64,000 nucleotides of DNA from Powellomyces hirtus (taxonomy: Eukaryota > Chytridiomycota > Chytridiomycetes > Spizellomycetales > Powellomycetaceae): the NCBI GenBank assembly GCA_025526995.1, contig JAHLKG010000004.1, positions 248,001 to 312,000 on the forward strand. The letters are read 5' to 3'. Positions 46,011 to 57,892 of the stretch are shown piece by piece (positions within the stretch are counted from its first letter, which is position 1; each line of letters starts with the position of its first letter). The notes under the pieces were generated by a model. It was given only the letters and a program-made list of their open reading frames with translations. It did no database searches and was not told where the DNA came from. The position numbers were made by a program, and so were the translations under genes.

Positions 46011-49000
46011 ATGGCCCAAGAAATCGAAAACTACCGTGAAAACCATCATAGGCCGGTTGGCGGTTTGATGAACATTTTGTTAACCAACACACGCGCTGAA
46101 GTTCGGAATAGTGGACACCAGTCAAACTCTCGATCCTCAAGCAGTAACCTCCTTCGTCAAAGACATCAAGATGGTACCGTCTCACTGGAAGGCCTCGACG
46201 CTTCTCGCGAGGAAGTGGCCGTCACAGCCCGCAAGAACAAGTCGTTCGCACGGTACTTGGTTCCGCATCCCTTCCTCCGACGGACGACTGGCCTTTCTCT
46301 CGTACGAACAAACTATGAAATCCGAAAGTCCGCCACCCGAAAGAACGATGCACCCGGGTACGACGAGAACCAGCGACCGCAAAAGCTGAAGCCGTTCCGT
46401 GTCCTCGACGCAAAATATCATGTCCGACAGTACATCATGAATCTCGCCGCGGTCACTGAAACCCGCGCATTTGCGATGATATTCGTCTATCTCGACTTGC
46501 TTGTCGACCTCGTTCTATGCCTTCTGTATCTCTATCAGATCTCCACGGCTGTTCCGTACCCGGACGTCTCCACTGCCACTTGGCTTTTTGTCACACGGCC
46601 TCTGTGGGCGTACCAGGTTCTGGTCGTGTTGAGTTTCTACAACCTCCTGTCATTCCTGTCCCGCGTCCTCTTGACCAACGAGAAGCGGAGGGCTCTGCTG
46701 AGCTATCATCCAATTGTTGACCTTGTCACTACCGTCCCGGTGATCGTCAGCTTGGGCCTTACGAACGGTGGGTTGGAGAGAGTAGTGGGCTTGCACTGCT
46801 TTTGGGTTTGACTATTGATGCATATTGCTTCCAGGACGCTACCTTTATGTTCCATACTTTCTCCGCTGCTGGTACCTCATTTGGCGATCCAACCGGGCCA
46901 TGAGTATAAATATGGACGTGGATTGTGAGTAGCGACGTGATTCTGTCACAAGCGCGAATCTCGAAATCTTGCCCGAGATCTAACCCTTTTACAATATTGT
47001 TAGCCGACATGGGCGCGGTTTCTGTCAACCCTCTCCGCCATCAGCTCATCATCCTTCTCTCCTTCATTACTGCTATCCTCTTCACCGGGATGTCTGCGTT
47101 CCAATGGGCCGAAATGATGTTCAATGCTCAGAACTACACCATCATTGAAGTGCTGTACTTCTCTCTGGTGACGGCTTCCACCGTCGGATATGGTAAGGTC
47201 TGAGTTTCTGGCTGCGAGACAGAAAGCAGTGTTGAAAGCACCGACCTGTTATGGGAGCTCTCGGCTGCTGGCCTGTGACAAATTTTCGCTTACAGCTGTC
47301 CATGAACTCCAGGTGACATCTCCCCCGGCCATTGGGTCTCACAAACCGTAGTTATCGTCCTTCTCCTGGTCGTTCTCGCTTTGGTGCCTGGTCTGATCTC
47401 AGATTTCCTGGACACTTGGAATCTAAACAAGGAGAGCTCAAAGACCTTCATCGCTGGAACAAAGAAGCACGTCATCCTCATTGGAAATTTCTCGAACCCC
47501 AACCGTGTACAGGACCTGTTAAACGGGTTCCTGAATCTCCGCAATACTCGTCAGCCGGACATTCATATCGTTATTGTCGGGCCGAAATCGGCACCTCTGG
47601 CCGTGCAGTCCCTACTGGCGTTGCCGTTCTATAAAACGTGCACTACATATCTGCAGGGCAGTGCACTTAATGAGAATGATTTCGACCGCATGAAGTCGAG
47701 CGAGGCTACGGCGGCCTTCGTGTTGTCCAATCGAAGTGCTTCCGACTGGTTTGAGGTACGTACCGGCATCAATCATGTCTGGAGTCAAACTAAGCTGATG
47801 GAGTCAATCATCTCTTTACAGGAGGACCAGCATACCACCCTCAGCTCATGGTCGTTTCACATCCACAATCCTAACGTTCCCTTGTATGCGGAGGTTCTCC
47901 TCCCTGAGACTGCCGCATTTCACCAAATGAGCGAAATCGTCGTATGCGTCGATCAAATCAAACAACTTCTTCTAGGATACAATTGCCTATACACGGGGGC
48001 ATCTACCATGATTATGAACCTCATCTTCCAATCTAACCCGTCTGACAACTGCTCGCTGCCTTGGGAGTACCAATACTCGGACGGTCTTGCCAACGAAATC
48101 TATCACCGCCCTGTCAACGAGGTTTTTGCTGGCAAGAGCTTTGCGTTCGTTAGCTGGTTTGTCTACGTTGAATTCCAAGCGATTTTGTTTGCTGTGAAAC
48201 CAAAAGCTCGTCCTGGAACCGACGCAGGCGACGGTTCCTTACTCTTGCTTAATCCGGGGAAGGAATATAAAATGAAGCGTGGGGACACGTGCTTTTTCAT
48301 CGCGCATCACGCCTCTGATATGGAACATATTCTGCGTCTGACTGAAATTCAAATGGCCCGAGCTTACCGCCAGTACAACGTTGGGCCCAAAGATGGATCG
48401 CCAAACGACGTTACCGTGGATGTAATGGACACCCATGACCAATATTCTTGCGACAGGAAAGCCGCCAAAGCTGACCTGAAACCGGAACCGGACTTCAAGA
48501 TTGTTAATGCTTCCGATGATGAAGATGGCCAAGGAGACTCCGTCCCAAATCGGCGGTTGCCTCGTTCGGGTCCAGTCGACCGCGATGCCCCACAAGAAGT
48601 TCCACAAAAACCCGCGTCAATCGTCAATGTTGCCATTCTCGACGCTACCCTGGATCCAGTCGACCCAATCGAGAGCTTGTTTGAAGACCTATTCGTCGGA
48701 CGCCCCGAAGCACCGTACACAGCAACACTATCAGACCAGCCGCCCATCTGCAGACTGCGGAAACATCCGTTGAAGGAAATGTCGGAATGTATGACCGAGG
48801 ACGCGACCCATCTCCGGGATCACATCATTGTATGTGCGGGTCAACAACCATTGTTTAGGTTCATGTGTACGCTGCGTTCTGCAACAGTTCCACAATCAAA
48901 AATCAGAGATATCTTGATCGTGGGACCTGCCGAACCCAGCGACGAGGAATTTGCTCACACGCTAGCAGTGTTCCCCAGAGTCACCTACCTTGTTGGTGAC

Positions 49001-49933
49001 TGCCGCCGGCGCTGCGACATGCTCCGCGCAGGTGTCGAATACGCTCATACGGTCTTGATCATGTCGAAACCGGAAAATTCGTTCCAGGCCAGCAAAGACT
49101 CGAACAAGAAACCGGCCGCGTCCGAGGAAGATGTCACTGCATCATTCGCCGACAGCGCCGCCGTCATGACCTCCCACGTCATCTACCAAATCTTGGCGTC
49201 GTGCGGCATTTCTGTCAACAACGTGAAGTCGGAATTGGAACAGCTAAATCCCGATGATGAGGCTCAAGGAGTTGTAGGTCCTGTCAAGCAGCTGCAAGAA
49301 ATACAAGAAGCGCACAGCGGCAGTAGCGAGAAGGAGGGGAAAAGCTCTCGCCCCAGCACGTTAATTTCCAGCACAAGCCACCGGCCGAAACCCCCCGGGA
49401 GCAAGCATAAGGTCAACGTGATCACAGAGTTGCTGGACCGCAAAAACATCCGCTTCCTCCACGCGCTCGAATGCTCCACCCCGATGATCGACCACCTCCA
49501 TTCTCCCATCTACGCATCTGGCCAGGCAGTCGTGTCCGCTCTGCTTGACAACTTTATCTACGCAGTGTACCAAAACCCGGCGACCCTAGAGATTGTCAAG
49601 GCCCTGTGCGGCGACCTCTCAGATCCCCCTCCCAAAGACGCCACTGGTAATGATACTGGCGCGCACACTCGCAGCCTTCTCACCACCATCCCCGTCGGGG
49701 ACACCATGCACGGCAAATCCTTTGGAGACATCTACCAGGCCCTTGCGCTCAATCACGGCGTTGTTCCCGTAGCTATCCTCAGAGCGCCGGCGGAAATCCT
49801 CGGCAACGTTTTGCCCTTTGTCTACACGAACCCCGTTCCTGCCACCCTTCTTGATAAACGCGATCGCTTGTTTGTGCTCAGTGCGAGACCGGCGGTCCCT
49901 GTTCAGACAAATGCTGGGGCTGGCCCCGCGTGA
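46011..49933 (+). CDS. BK/Slo-type potassium channel with RCK domains
   Basis: Large tetrameric K+ channel subunit, 1196 aa. Exons 46011-46767, 46835-46924, 47004-47192, 47313-47755, 47822-49933. A basic N-terminal cytosolic tail is followed by the voltage-sensor-like segments (S1 around AFAMIFVYLDLLVDLVL; S4-like RYLYVPYFLRCWYLIWRSNR with several Arg), S5 (LIILLSFITAILFTGM), pore and filter TASTVGYGD, where the intron splits the second filter Gly codon, then S6 (VIVLLLVVLALVPGLI). RCK1 begins at KHVILIGNFSNPNRVQDLL; RCK2 follows DHIIVCAGQQPLFRFM. The stretch NVITELLDRKNIRFLHALEC aligns with the region preceding the calcium bowl, but no Asp-rich bowl follows. Intron 4 (66 nt) is stop-free and in frame; removal gives SDWFE-EDQHTTLSSW. 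Confidence 0.93.
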
Positions 49934-50892
49934 GAAGCGAGAACCTGGTGGTTCAGCTACTCCCACACCTATTTGTGTACATTTTTCTAAAGTTCGGATC
50001 CACCTATTTGAGAAGAAGTGTCATGTTTGCTTCAATTAACTATATCATATTGGACAGTAAAGTTCCATTAATCAATCTCAATTTTGATCATTTTGACATG
50101 AACGTCAACGATAGAATGACGGGTTCGCGAACTTCGTCAGTCATGTGACGTGTGGCGCAGGCGCTTATGCAAGCGTACTCCGCTTGGCAGTTTCGATCGG
50201 TCTGGAGCCCACTGGGGGAAGGTACTGCCAAAAGCCAAATTACACCCAAGACCTGCAATGTTCTGATGATGCAAAGGAATGCGTTGATGCTAAAAACGCT
50301 GATCATGCGCCAGAGCATGTTATGTATATGGGGAAAAAAAACAGGAGTTTTTCATACCCCAGAAATCAGAATGCAACGATCGTACAGATGACTGATCACT
50401 CGATTTAGTTGAGGGTACTCGCATTCATTTTAATAACCCCGCACAAACTCCGCAACGCTTGTCCTATTGACACAATCCGTGGAAGACCCTCATGACATGA
50501 CACAACCACGCAGTAAAAATTTCAGGGCCAGCCAAGATGGGCCAGCACTCGCATGCATTGCATATAAAGGACACCAGTTGCCCATCCCCGCCCCCTTCTT
50601 CATAACTGCATCTTTTGCATCTCCGTCTTGACTGACTTGGACCCGTTTGTCCCCTGTTGCTATCCTTGTTCTTTGCTTTCTTTTTTTGCTGTCGGTGAGT
50701 ACCATGGAGTGCTTTGTTGCCTGCGATACGTGCAACCGCCTAGGCGTGTGCAGCGTCTGACATCCGGATTTCTTTTTTGTTTGTGCGCTGTAGGACAATC
50801 GCACGCACGCACGCTTTTTCTGCACCTATCTGTGTTTTGAGAACGCCTCCCCCAATCTGAAGAAGACATCAGCCGTCTGAAATCTACACAAA
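49934..50892. other. Intergenic region with promoter of the hydrophilic protein gene
   Basis: The distal part has only chance frames. The proximal part has a TATA box (separate entry) and a likely 5' UTR intron at 50695-50793 (GTGAGT donor, GCGCTGTAG acceptor). Confidence 0.5.
50563..50568 (+). promoter_or_regulatory. TATA box
   Basis: TATAAA in the context GCATATAAAGG, upstream of a probable 5' UTR intron and the ATG at 50893; a consensus match fitting a strongly expressed gene. Confidence 0.55.
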
Positions 50893-51804
50893 ATGGGTCT
50901 CATTTCCGCTACCAACCAGGGATCGCACGGAAACTACAACTACAACACCAGCAGCAACGGTAACCACGTCCGTGTGCAGAACGGTGGTGGCAGAAGCAAT
51001 GCGCCAGGCTACAGCGGCAGCGGTGGTGTGTACGGTGGCGGTAACCAATTCTCGGTTCAAATGCCCAACAACAACGGCAGCGGCAGCAGCAGCAGCCTGA
51101 ACCCTGCTTCAACCACCACTACCAACCCGTCTGAGATTTGTCGAATCCAGAACGCACCTTACCTGATCGAGAACCTCCGTCAGCGACAGGAGACGCACAT
51201 CACTCCGCACATCCAGCGTGATCGTGACGAGACGATCGTCCAGCAGATTGTCCAGCCGGTCAAGGACCAAGTCACTGCCCCCGCCGTGCACCACCATGCC
51301 CAGGCTCAGCAGATCAACAGGGAGATTGCAGATGCGCTCGACACCACCGATGCTAGGAGGTACCGTGAGCAGCGCCAGGTGGCTACCACCGGCGGCAAAT
51401 CGGTCGAACGTATCGATCAGGGTGTCTTCCAGAACGACCCCGTCGTCAAAGAGCGCGTGAACGTTCATGTCATTGAGGAGATCCAGCCTGTGATTTGGAG
51501 GACCATTGACGAGACTGTAAGTAAAGCTTCTGCCACATAATGCACACCCAGACATCACATACTCGCAACGCAAGCCAACAATGCCCGCTTACTTGCCATT
51601 CTCTCCCCTTTCCTTTCCCGCAACGAACAGCACGTCTACCACACCGCGCAGCCCATCTACGAGCACCACACCGGCGCTCCCAAGGTCCAGGAAATCCGAT
51701 ACAACCCACCGATCTCTATGGAAGAGTTCGAGAAGCGCGGTGGATCCATGACAGGCACCGGACTGTACTGCGAGAGGTCGGGTACCTCGCGTGTCGGCTA
51801 CTAA
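50893..51804 (+). CDS. Hydrophilic allergen-like fungal stress protein
   Basis: Two exons, 50893-51516 and 51631-51804, 265 aa. The first 80 residues are Asn/Gly/Ser-rich and disordered. The rest is a soluble, His/Gln/Val-rich, nearly Cys-free stretch with imperfect repeats: APYLIENLRQRQETHITPHI, QRDRDETIVQQIVQPVKDQV, TAPAVHHHAQAQQINREI, NVHVIEEIQPVIWRTIDET with HVYHTAQPIYEHHTGAP after the intron. These repeats match the widespread fungal family annotated as allergens or hydrophilins (patterns of T-I-V-Q-x-x-x-Q-P-V and V-I-E-x-x-Q-P-V-I), usually stress or sporulation induced. It has no signal peptide, so likely cytosolic. TATA box and 5' UTR intron suggest high expression. Confidence 0.75.
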
Positions 51805-52994
51805 ACCCGAACAATAGAAAAAGAGAGAGCGAGGAGAAAAACAAAAACGAAATACTGAGTGCTCTTTTGTACAGCACATCCCCCACTTTTCCGCACTATC
51901 AACCTTTCTGTATGCTTTCAAACCCCGTTTTGTTCGAAGTCTTTGTGCTCGGGTCTGAACTCGTAGAGCGTGTTTCTTTTGATGAGCGGGTACTGCGTGC
52001 CTGTCTCTTTCACCCTTTTGGTTGCTGTTAGAAAAATCAATGCATGAATCTTGAGCTGATCCTTGATGATGTTTAATTTGGCCATATGCAAGGCAGATAT
52101 GCCGAACTTGTTGACTGCTGGCGAACTCAGAGAGACATTTCACATTGTATTATGGGAGTCAGTATGAGACATCGCATAAAGCTTCGAAGCTGCTCACTGC
52201 CGTCGGTAAGAAATGGCAAAGCCAAGTAAAGAAGGGCAAAGTTGCGGCACGACGTGTACAAAACGTCAACTGTTTGATGTGCTCCGTTCCCTGATTTGGA
52301 ACACGAGCTCTGTTCGCCACCTCTCGACTACAGGTTCCGGCGCAATTGCTTGATCCCATTCGGCTCGATTGCTCCTCAATAACTAACTACCAACGAGCTA
52401 GATGATTCGTTCAACCCCTAGGACGTTTCGGTCCACCACTTCTGTTAGATGATGTCTTTTCCCACACAATGTGACACTCGAATCACGTTCTCATCCGCAT
52501 AGGCGGGTTCAAATGGCAAACTACTATACCCCCTGCAGTCAGACACTGATGCGGCCTGAAGTGGCGGTGGCGAACGAGTTCTAATTATTGGCTGATCGAG
52601 GAGCAACTACTTCTTTTGAAAACGAGTTCATAGTTGTGGCAGCTTGCTCATCCTATTTCGGTTGTCCGCGTCCTGGTTATGGTGCAAAATTTGTGATTTG
52701 GCGATATCCTGGAAATGCAGGATTTGGCGGCTAACCTTGCAAAGCCTGAGCTCATTAGTGATTTCAGGCAGCAGATTGCTGTTCCGCTTCCCAACATGTC
52801 TTTGAGCTTTTCAACTATATTCAATGGAGGTTATTCAATGGAGGTTGCTCATGATGGGGACATAATGTTATTCTCATCCAAATGCGGGACGGTATGGAGG
52901 CCCAGCATAGTGTGTGGTGTGCGCGCGAAGAGACGCATATAACAGATGATGATGGGAGAGAAGCCAGATCAAAAAGCTCTTTGGACCGCAGCTT
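51805..52994. other. Spacer downstream of the hydrophilic protein gene
   Basis: 1.2 kb between two gene 3' ends; no coding or RNA gene supported. Confidence 0.5.
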
Positions 52995-54220
52995 CTACTT
53001 GAGAACTAACCGCGGGTTATCGCTTATCTCTTTAGCCTTCTCCGACACCTCCTGCTGTGGCCGACCTAGTTCAGAAGCAATCTGAGACCACCGACCCGGG
53101 GTAGATGGCGGGTAGGTCTTTGTCAATTCGACGAGAGTTTTGATCTCGCTGAGGGTCCATGGGCCCTCTTTCGGCGCTGACGCTTTTGCCGGCTTGCCTA
53201 GAGTGGCATCTTTCCGTCTCCGGCGCATGCGGCGCGAGTCCGAACCCGAGTCGTCGGCCTCGCTTTCTGACGTGCGTGGAGTATTGTCGTCAATGCTGGC
53301 GTTCGTTGTCAGGGTGTTTACTACAGCCGGTTCGTCAGCGGTGGCAGCCTTGCCAGCAAGTCTGCGTGGGATGCTCATAATCGCAGAGAACAGAAGGAAA
53401 GGCAGACGGACAATCAACGTGTTCTTGAATTTGGGAGGTTCATTGATCAGTGCTTCCGGAATGTAGTCCGGATCAGCGCCATCATGGAGCAGCTGCAGCG
53501 GAGAAGCGTTTTTGAACGCCTTGCGAGACAAGTTGGGCGAGTTGTTTCCGCTTCCGCCGCGACGCTTGAGCTGTTTCCTGACTTGCTGGTATGTCAGGTT
53601 GTTGACTGAGGCTTGAGCTTCCTCAACTGCGCCGCGTCGACGCATGTAGATGAGCCATCCAGACACATATTGCACAAAACTTGTCGCAATAATCAGAATG
53701 AGAATAATGTCGGGGATGCCCGGTTTGTAGTGGTTGTAAAAGTATCCTGCACCGCGCCAGCTGTAGAAAAAGTCGCAAGTCACGTCAGTCACCTCACCCG
53801 CGCGCATAAATACAAAGAGTGTCCTTACGTTGGAATGCCATTGCGCAGATGACCATCGTACCGCTCCCTCTGCTCGGGGTCCTTGAGCAGAGTGACGATC
53901 GACGTCAGGACAGTGTACAGCGCGTGAGCCTTCTCATCCGGGTTCTTGTCGGGGTGCAAAGCCCGCGAGATGTGACGGTACGCTTTCTGGATCTCGCCCG
54001 ATGTGGCCGTGCGGGCGACATCAAACACCGAATAGAAATCAACATCCTTGTTGCCGCCAGACCGCCCTGCTGTTGCTGCTTTGAGAGCGTCGTTGAGGTC
54101 AAAGATGTTGTAATCTTCTTGCTCCCAGGCACGGGCGCCGGGAATGCCCACTACCGCGACCAGCACGAGCAGAGCGAGGATGAGGCGCCTGAGAGTCGGG
54201 ATGCGGCGAGGCGACGACAT
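52995..54220 (-). CDS. DNAJC1: ER J-protein with C-terminal SANT domain (DNAJC1/ERdj1-like)
   Basis: Exons 54220-53829 and 53760-52995, 385 aa. Signal peptide LILALLVLVAVVGIPGARA, then a luminal J domain (residues about 60-125: VDFYSVFDVARTATSGEI, RHISRALHPDKNPDEKA with HPD). One TM (IPDIILILIIATSFVQYVSG) follows, then a cytosolic basic region (YMRRRG, QLKRRGG), a second hydrophobic patch (VRLPFLLFSAIMSI), an acidic/Ser-rich linker with RRMRRRRKD, and a Myb/SANT domain: GPWTLSEIKTLVELTKTYP, GRWSQIASELGR. This layout matches DNAJC1, which couples luminal BiP to ribosome-proximal factors. A YNIF-type segment follows the signal peptide. It is divergent from SNF7. Confidence 0.92.
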
Positions 54221-54876
54221 GACTTTTCAATCGGCCGTGTGATGTGAGTGTCGTCCGAGCAGACAGGAGAGGAGGTTGCTGATTTATCAGATATCAACCG
54301 GGCCCGATTCCGTCGTTTCAGCTGGTGGAGATCCCGCGAAAAGGAATGAAGTTGCGGACTGGGAACTCGACGAATCGCCGGTCGGTGTTGCTCACGTGAA
54401 TTCAAAGAAATCACGTGTGCGTTACGCGAGCAGCATACCGTACCGACATCCTGGACTGATGATTCTTTCTCGCCTTTATGATGATGACTACAGTTACTTT
54501 CTTGGCTGGTGCACGATATTATTGTTATTGACTGTTTGCTTGGAGGTTGGTTGGCACTTTCTTTTTTTTCCCCCATCCCAACGTATCCGACTCTTCCTTT
54601 GTATTTTCGCTCAAATTATTGCTCTCTTCCTCGCTGCCGCCACCTGTACGTTTAGTCTCCATTTGCGTAACTCTGACCATTTCGACGACGAAAAAGTCAT
54701 CACCACAGTCATCACAGCCACATTCTGACACAGAAGGACAACGAGACGACAAAAGCAAACTAAACCCACAAAGACCATCCCTCACCACCATAGGCGACTG
54801 CGTCTGATTCCTTTCGCCACATTTTCCTCATTCCCCCAAAACCCCGACACACACACATACAACACACACGTTAGTC
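54221..54876. other. Divergent intergenic region, DNAJC1 / SNF7
   Basis: 656 bp; contains CA-rich and pyrimidine-rich tracts just before the SNF7 ATG; no further gene. Confidence 0.5.
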
Positions 54877-55723
54877 ATGAATCTGTTTCGAAAATCGGCG
54901 GCCAAGACGGCGCCCAAGGATGCCATTGTCCGGCTGCGGGAGTCACTCGAGATGCTCGAGAAGCGCGAAAAGTACCTGCAGACAAAGATTGACACAGAGT
55001 TGAAGATTGCCAAGGCCAACGTGTCCAAAAACAAGCGCGGTGAGAAAAACAAGTCAAACCGATGAAAGAACGCGGTTGTTTAGTTTCCCATGCTTTCTCC
55101 AACTCAAACTTTTGTTTCTCTGTTTAGTCGCGTTGATGGCACTTAAGCGAAAGAAAGCGTACGAAGAGCAAATCAGCAAGATCATGGGATCGCGCATGAC
55201 GCTCGAGCAGCAAGTCATGGCCATCGAAAACGCCAACGTGAACCTCGAAACCATGAACGCGATGAAGGCCGGAGCAGAAGCCATGAAACAGATCCACGGC
55301 CATCTCGACATCAACAAGGTCGATGGAACAATGGACGATATTCGCGAACAGATGGACCTCGCCAATGAGATTTCAGAGGCCATCTCCCAGCCAGTCAACT
55401 TTGGAGTCGAGTTTGATGAGGAGGAGTTGGAGGGAGAGCTGGAGCTGCTGGAACAGGAGGAGTTGGACGAGAGGCTTATGCATGTTGGATTGGACGCGGC
55501 TCCCGAGGTCCCGGATGTCGCCGTGCCAGGTACGTTGGGCGGAGACGAAGAAATTCCGCGCAGCCCATTCTTGTCCTAAACCTCTCTTTCATGACTCACA
55601 CGTCCCTTCTTTTTCATCTTATTTGCAGCGATCGCGCAACCGCCGCGTCCTACGCGTGCTCAACACGTAACAAACGACGAGGACGCCGAACTCGAGGAAC
55701 TACGCGCTACCATGGCCATGTAG
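54877..55723 (+). CDS. SNF7: ESCRT-III subunit SNF7 (VPS32/CHMP4)
   Basis: Filament-forming core of ESCRT-III, used in multivesicular-body sorting, cytokinesis and pH sensing. Exons 54877-55039, 55128-55529 and 55629-55723, 219 aa, the usual length. The N-terminal amphipathic start MNLFRKSAAKTAPKDAIVRL is followed by basic helix 1 (LEKREKYLQTKIDTEL), VALMALKRKKAYEEQISKI, LEQQVMAIENANVNLETMNA with MKAGAEAMKQIH after it, and ISEAISQP. The C-terminal acidic region (DEEELEGELELLEQEELDE) autoinhibits; the tail ELEELRATMAM is a MIM1/Bro1-binding type helix. All phases close. Confidence 0.97.
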
Positions 55724-56291
55724 AGTTCTATCCTATGACATAGACAGAAACTCTCTCCACACCCCGCATAAACATACCCTTGCCCCCCTTTTCTGGCTAC
55801 CCCTATCCCTTATTCGCCGCACTCATACGCGAGTTGAGGAAAGTATGGGCTCGATTTATCACCCCGCAATCTCGAAACCATCAACCATGACCGGCTTCCG
55901 CGCGTCTGCCCTTTGAACTCCGCCCTTGCCCGCGCTTTCCCCATTATTCGTAGTACCTCGTTCTGCTTCACATGATAATGTACCGTAGAAAATGGCAAAC
56001 TTGCGATCACGTCTGACATTTACCTTGACTCGTTTCTAAACTCGTGTTAAAAATAATTTCATGCTCATTCCCACACGAAAGAAAAGACTCGTAAATAGAT
56101 ACATTTCTTTTATCTTTTTGTATACATACAGACGCCTGGGCACTCACCCAAAGAGAAAACTTTATACAGGAAATATACAGAGAAGGGTTGCGGTCCAGGC
56201 TAGCTACATGTGTGAGTGATGTTGAGGCTTTTTTGCTCTCTATCTACAAATGGGGCGCGGGAGAAAGTAGTTTGGAATGAGAAGGGGAGAT
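55724..56291. other. Convergent 3' spacer, SNF7 / NADPH oxidase
   Basis: 568 bp of AT-rich sequence; nothing else recognised. Confidence 0.5.
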
Positions 56292-57892
56292 CTAGAAGTG
56301 TTCTTTCCTGAAGTCAAAGTCGACGCCGCCTGTAGTGCTCGCCTGCGCGCACGATTTCCGTAGAGTGTGGGCCAGGACCGGGGGGCCGCAGTAGAAGACG
56401 CCAACGGTGGTCTTTCTTGAGATCTTGCCGTCCTGCTCGAGTGAGACCCGGATTGCCTGAAACACGCGGGGCCAGTCTGGGCGTCCAAAGTGGGTCTTGT
56501 TCCGCAGTTCCGTGACAGCATCGTACGCCGAGTCGGGGTCGTTGAGGGCAATGTTCTGGATCTCATCTAAGGACAATTTGCCCGTCAGATACACGTGGAT
56601 CTCCAGGAATGTTGTCGGAATGCTCTGTTCGAGGGTGGAGAGGAGAGACTGGAACCACGAGAAGGATTCCTTGTCACGGGCAAGCCAGAAGAAGTAGACT
56701 TTCTTGAGACCGATGGGGGCTTTGCGGTAGTAGCGGTACCACAAGGACTTGAGCAGCGAGGCGGCGGGTGTGACTCCAATACCGGCGGAGACGAGCACGG
56801 CGGACTCGTAGTTGTAGAAATCTTCAGCGGGTGCGCCGTACGGACCATCGATGCGGATGGTGGGGAGCTTGATTTTGCTGGAGCCGTCCATCGTGACGTT
56901 GTTGTAGCAGCCGAGAAGCTTGGCAGCATTCTTTGTCCAGTCACCGACGATACGGATGTGGACTGACACGAACCCTTCTTCCGGGGTGGAAGAGATGGTG
57001 AACGGATGCCACTGGAAGTACGATACGCCGGGGATGTTCAAGAACAAGTACTGTCCAGGCTTGTACGCAAAGCTGGGCTTCTCAAGACGCAGCTCCATGG
57101 TGTTTCCCGGGTGGAAGACGACCTTGTTGAGCTGGGTGCTCTGACGAGCGCGGTACTCGCGGACAATGCGTTCGAGAATGTACAAGCCAAAAGTTGGGAT
57201 GGTGGCGACGTTGGACCCGTACGGCTTGCATTTGCCGGTGGTGGTCGATTTGACGAAACAACCCGCGTAGTGAAGGAACAAGCAGAGGTAGAAGGGAACG
57301 AACAGGTGGTGGGTGTACCAGAAGAGCTCAAACTTCTTGTGGCGGACCTGGGTCTTTGCGGATGTATACATCAGGAACATGATGACCAGCATGATGTGGC
57401 CCGTAACACCGCCATACATGGTGTAGTGAATCTGCCATGCCCTAATGAGTTGCGATCGAAAGGGTCAGCACATACTCTCATCCAGGGATCACATCAATGT
57501 GTGAAGGCATACCTGACGGGCAGTTTGTCGAAAATCTTCTGTTCCACAAAGAAGAAGTTGACATAATGCGCATTCACATGAACCAATGTAAAGAACAGCA
57601 TCGCGTACGCCGTGCATTTATGGAAGAAGATGTTCTGATCGAATGGGATGATTTTGTTGACGACGGTCGCTCCGCGGGCAAAGCGGATCAAGTTTCGGCA
57701 CATGGGCAGAACCAGCAGACAGCAGTCCATGGCCAGACACAATCCGGCCCCTCGCGATGTGGCGACCGAGTATCCGAGCGAGTTGAGAAGACCGAGATCG
57801 ACATCGAGACGTTGCTTGAAGAAACCGTAGATGAATACGCCAATGTGGAGCCCGCCCCAGAGCACGTAGAAGAGCAATTTGCGGGCAGTCAT
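56292..57892 (-). CDS. nox: NADPH oxidase catalytic subunit (NoxA/NoxB, gp91phox family)
   Basis: Six-helix flavocytochrome that moves electrons from NADPH through FAD and two hemes to O2, giving superoxide outside the membrane. Exons 57892-57513 and 57441-56292, 509 aa. Membrane half: FFKQRLDVDLGLLNSLGYSV, TSRGAGLCLAMDCCLLVLPM with CRNLIR, heme-ligand helices with FFHKCTAYAMLFFTLVHVNA and WYTHHLFVPFYLCLFLHYAG. Dehydrogenase half: FAD site WHPFTISS, then IDGPYG, VSAGIGVTPAASLLKSLW (NADPH), VYFFWLARDKESFSWF, VGVFYCGPP and the terminal FDFRKEHF, a Nox hallmark. No N-terminal EF-hands, so not NoxC/Nox5. The start at MTARKL matches NoxA-type proteins; upstream in-frame codons exist. The regulator gene noxR lies on the same strand 1.3 kb upstream. 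Confidence 0.97.
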
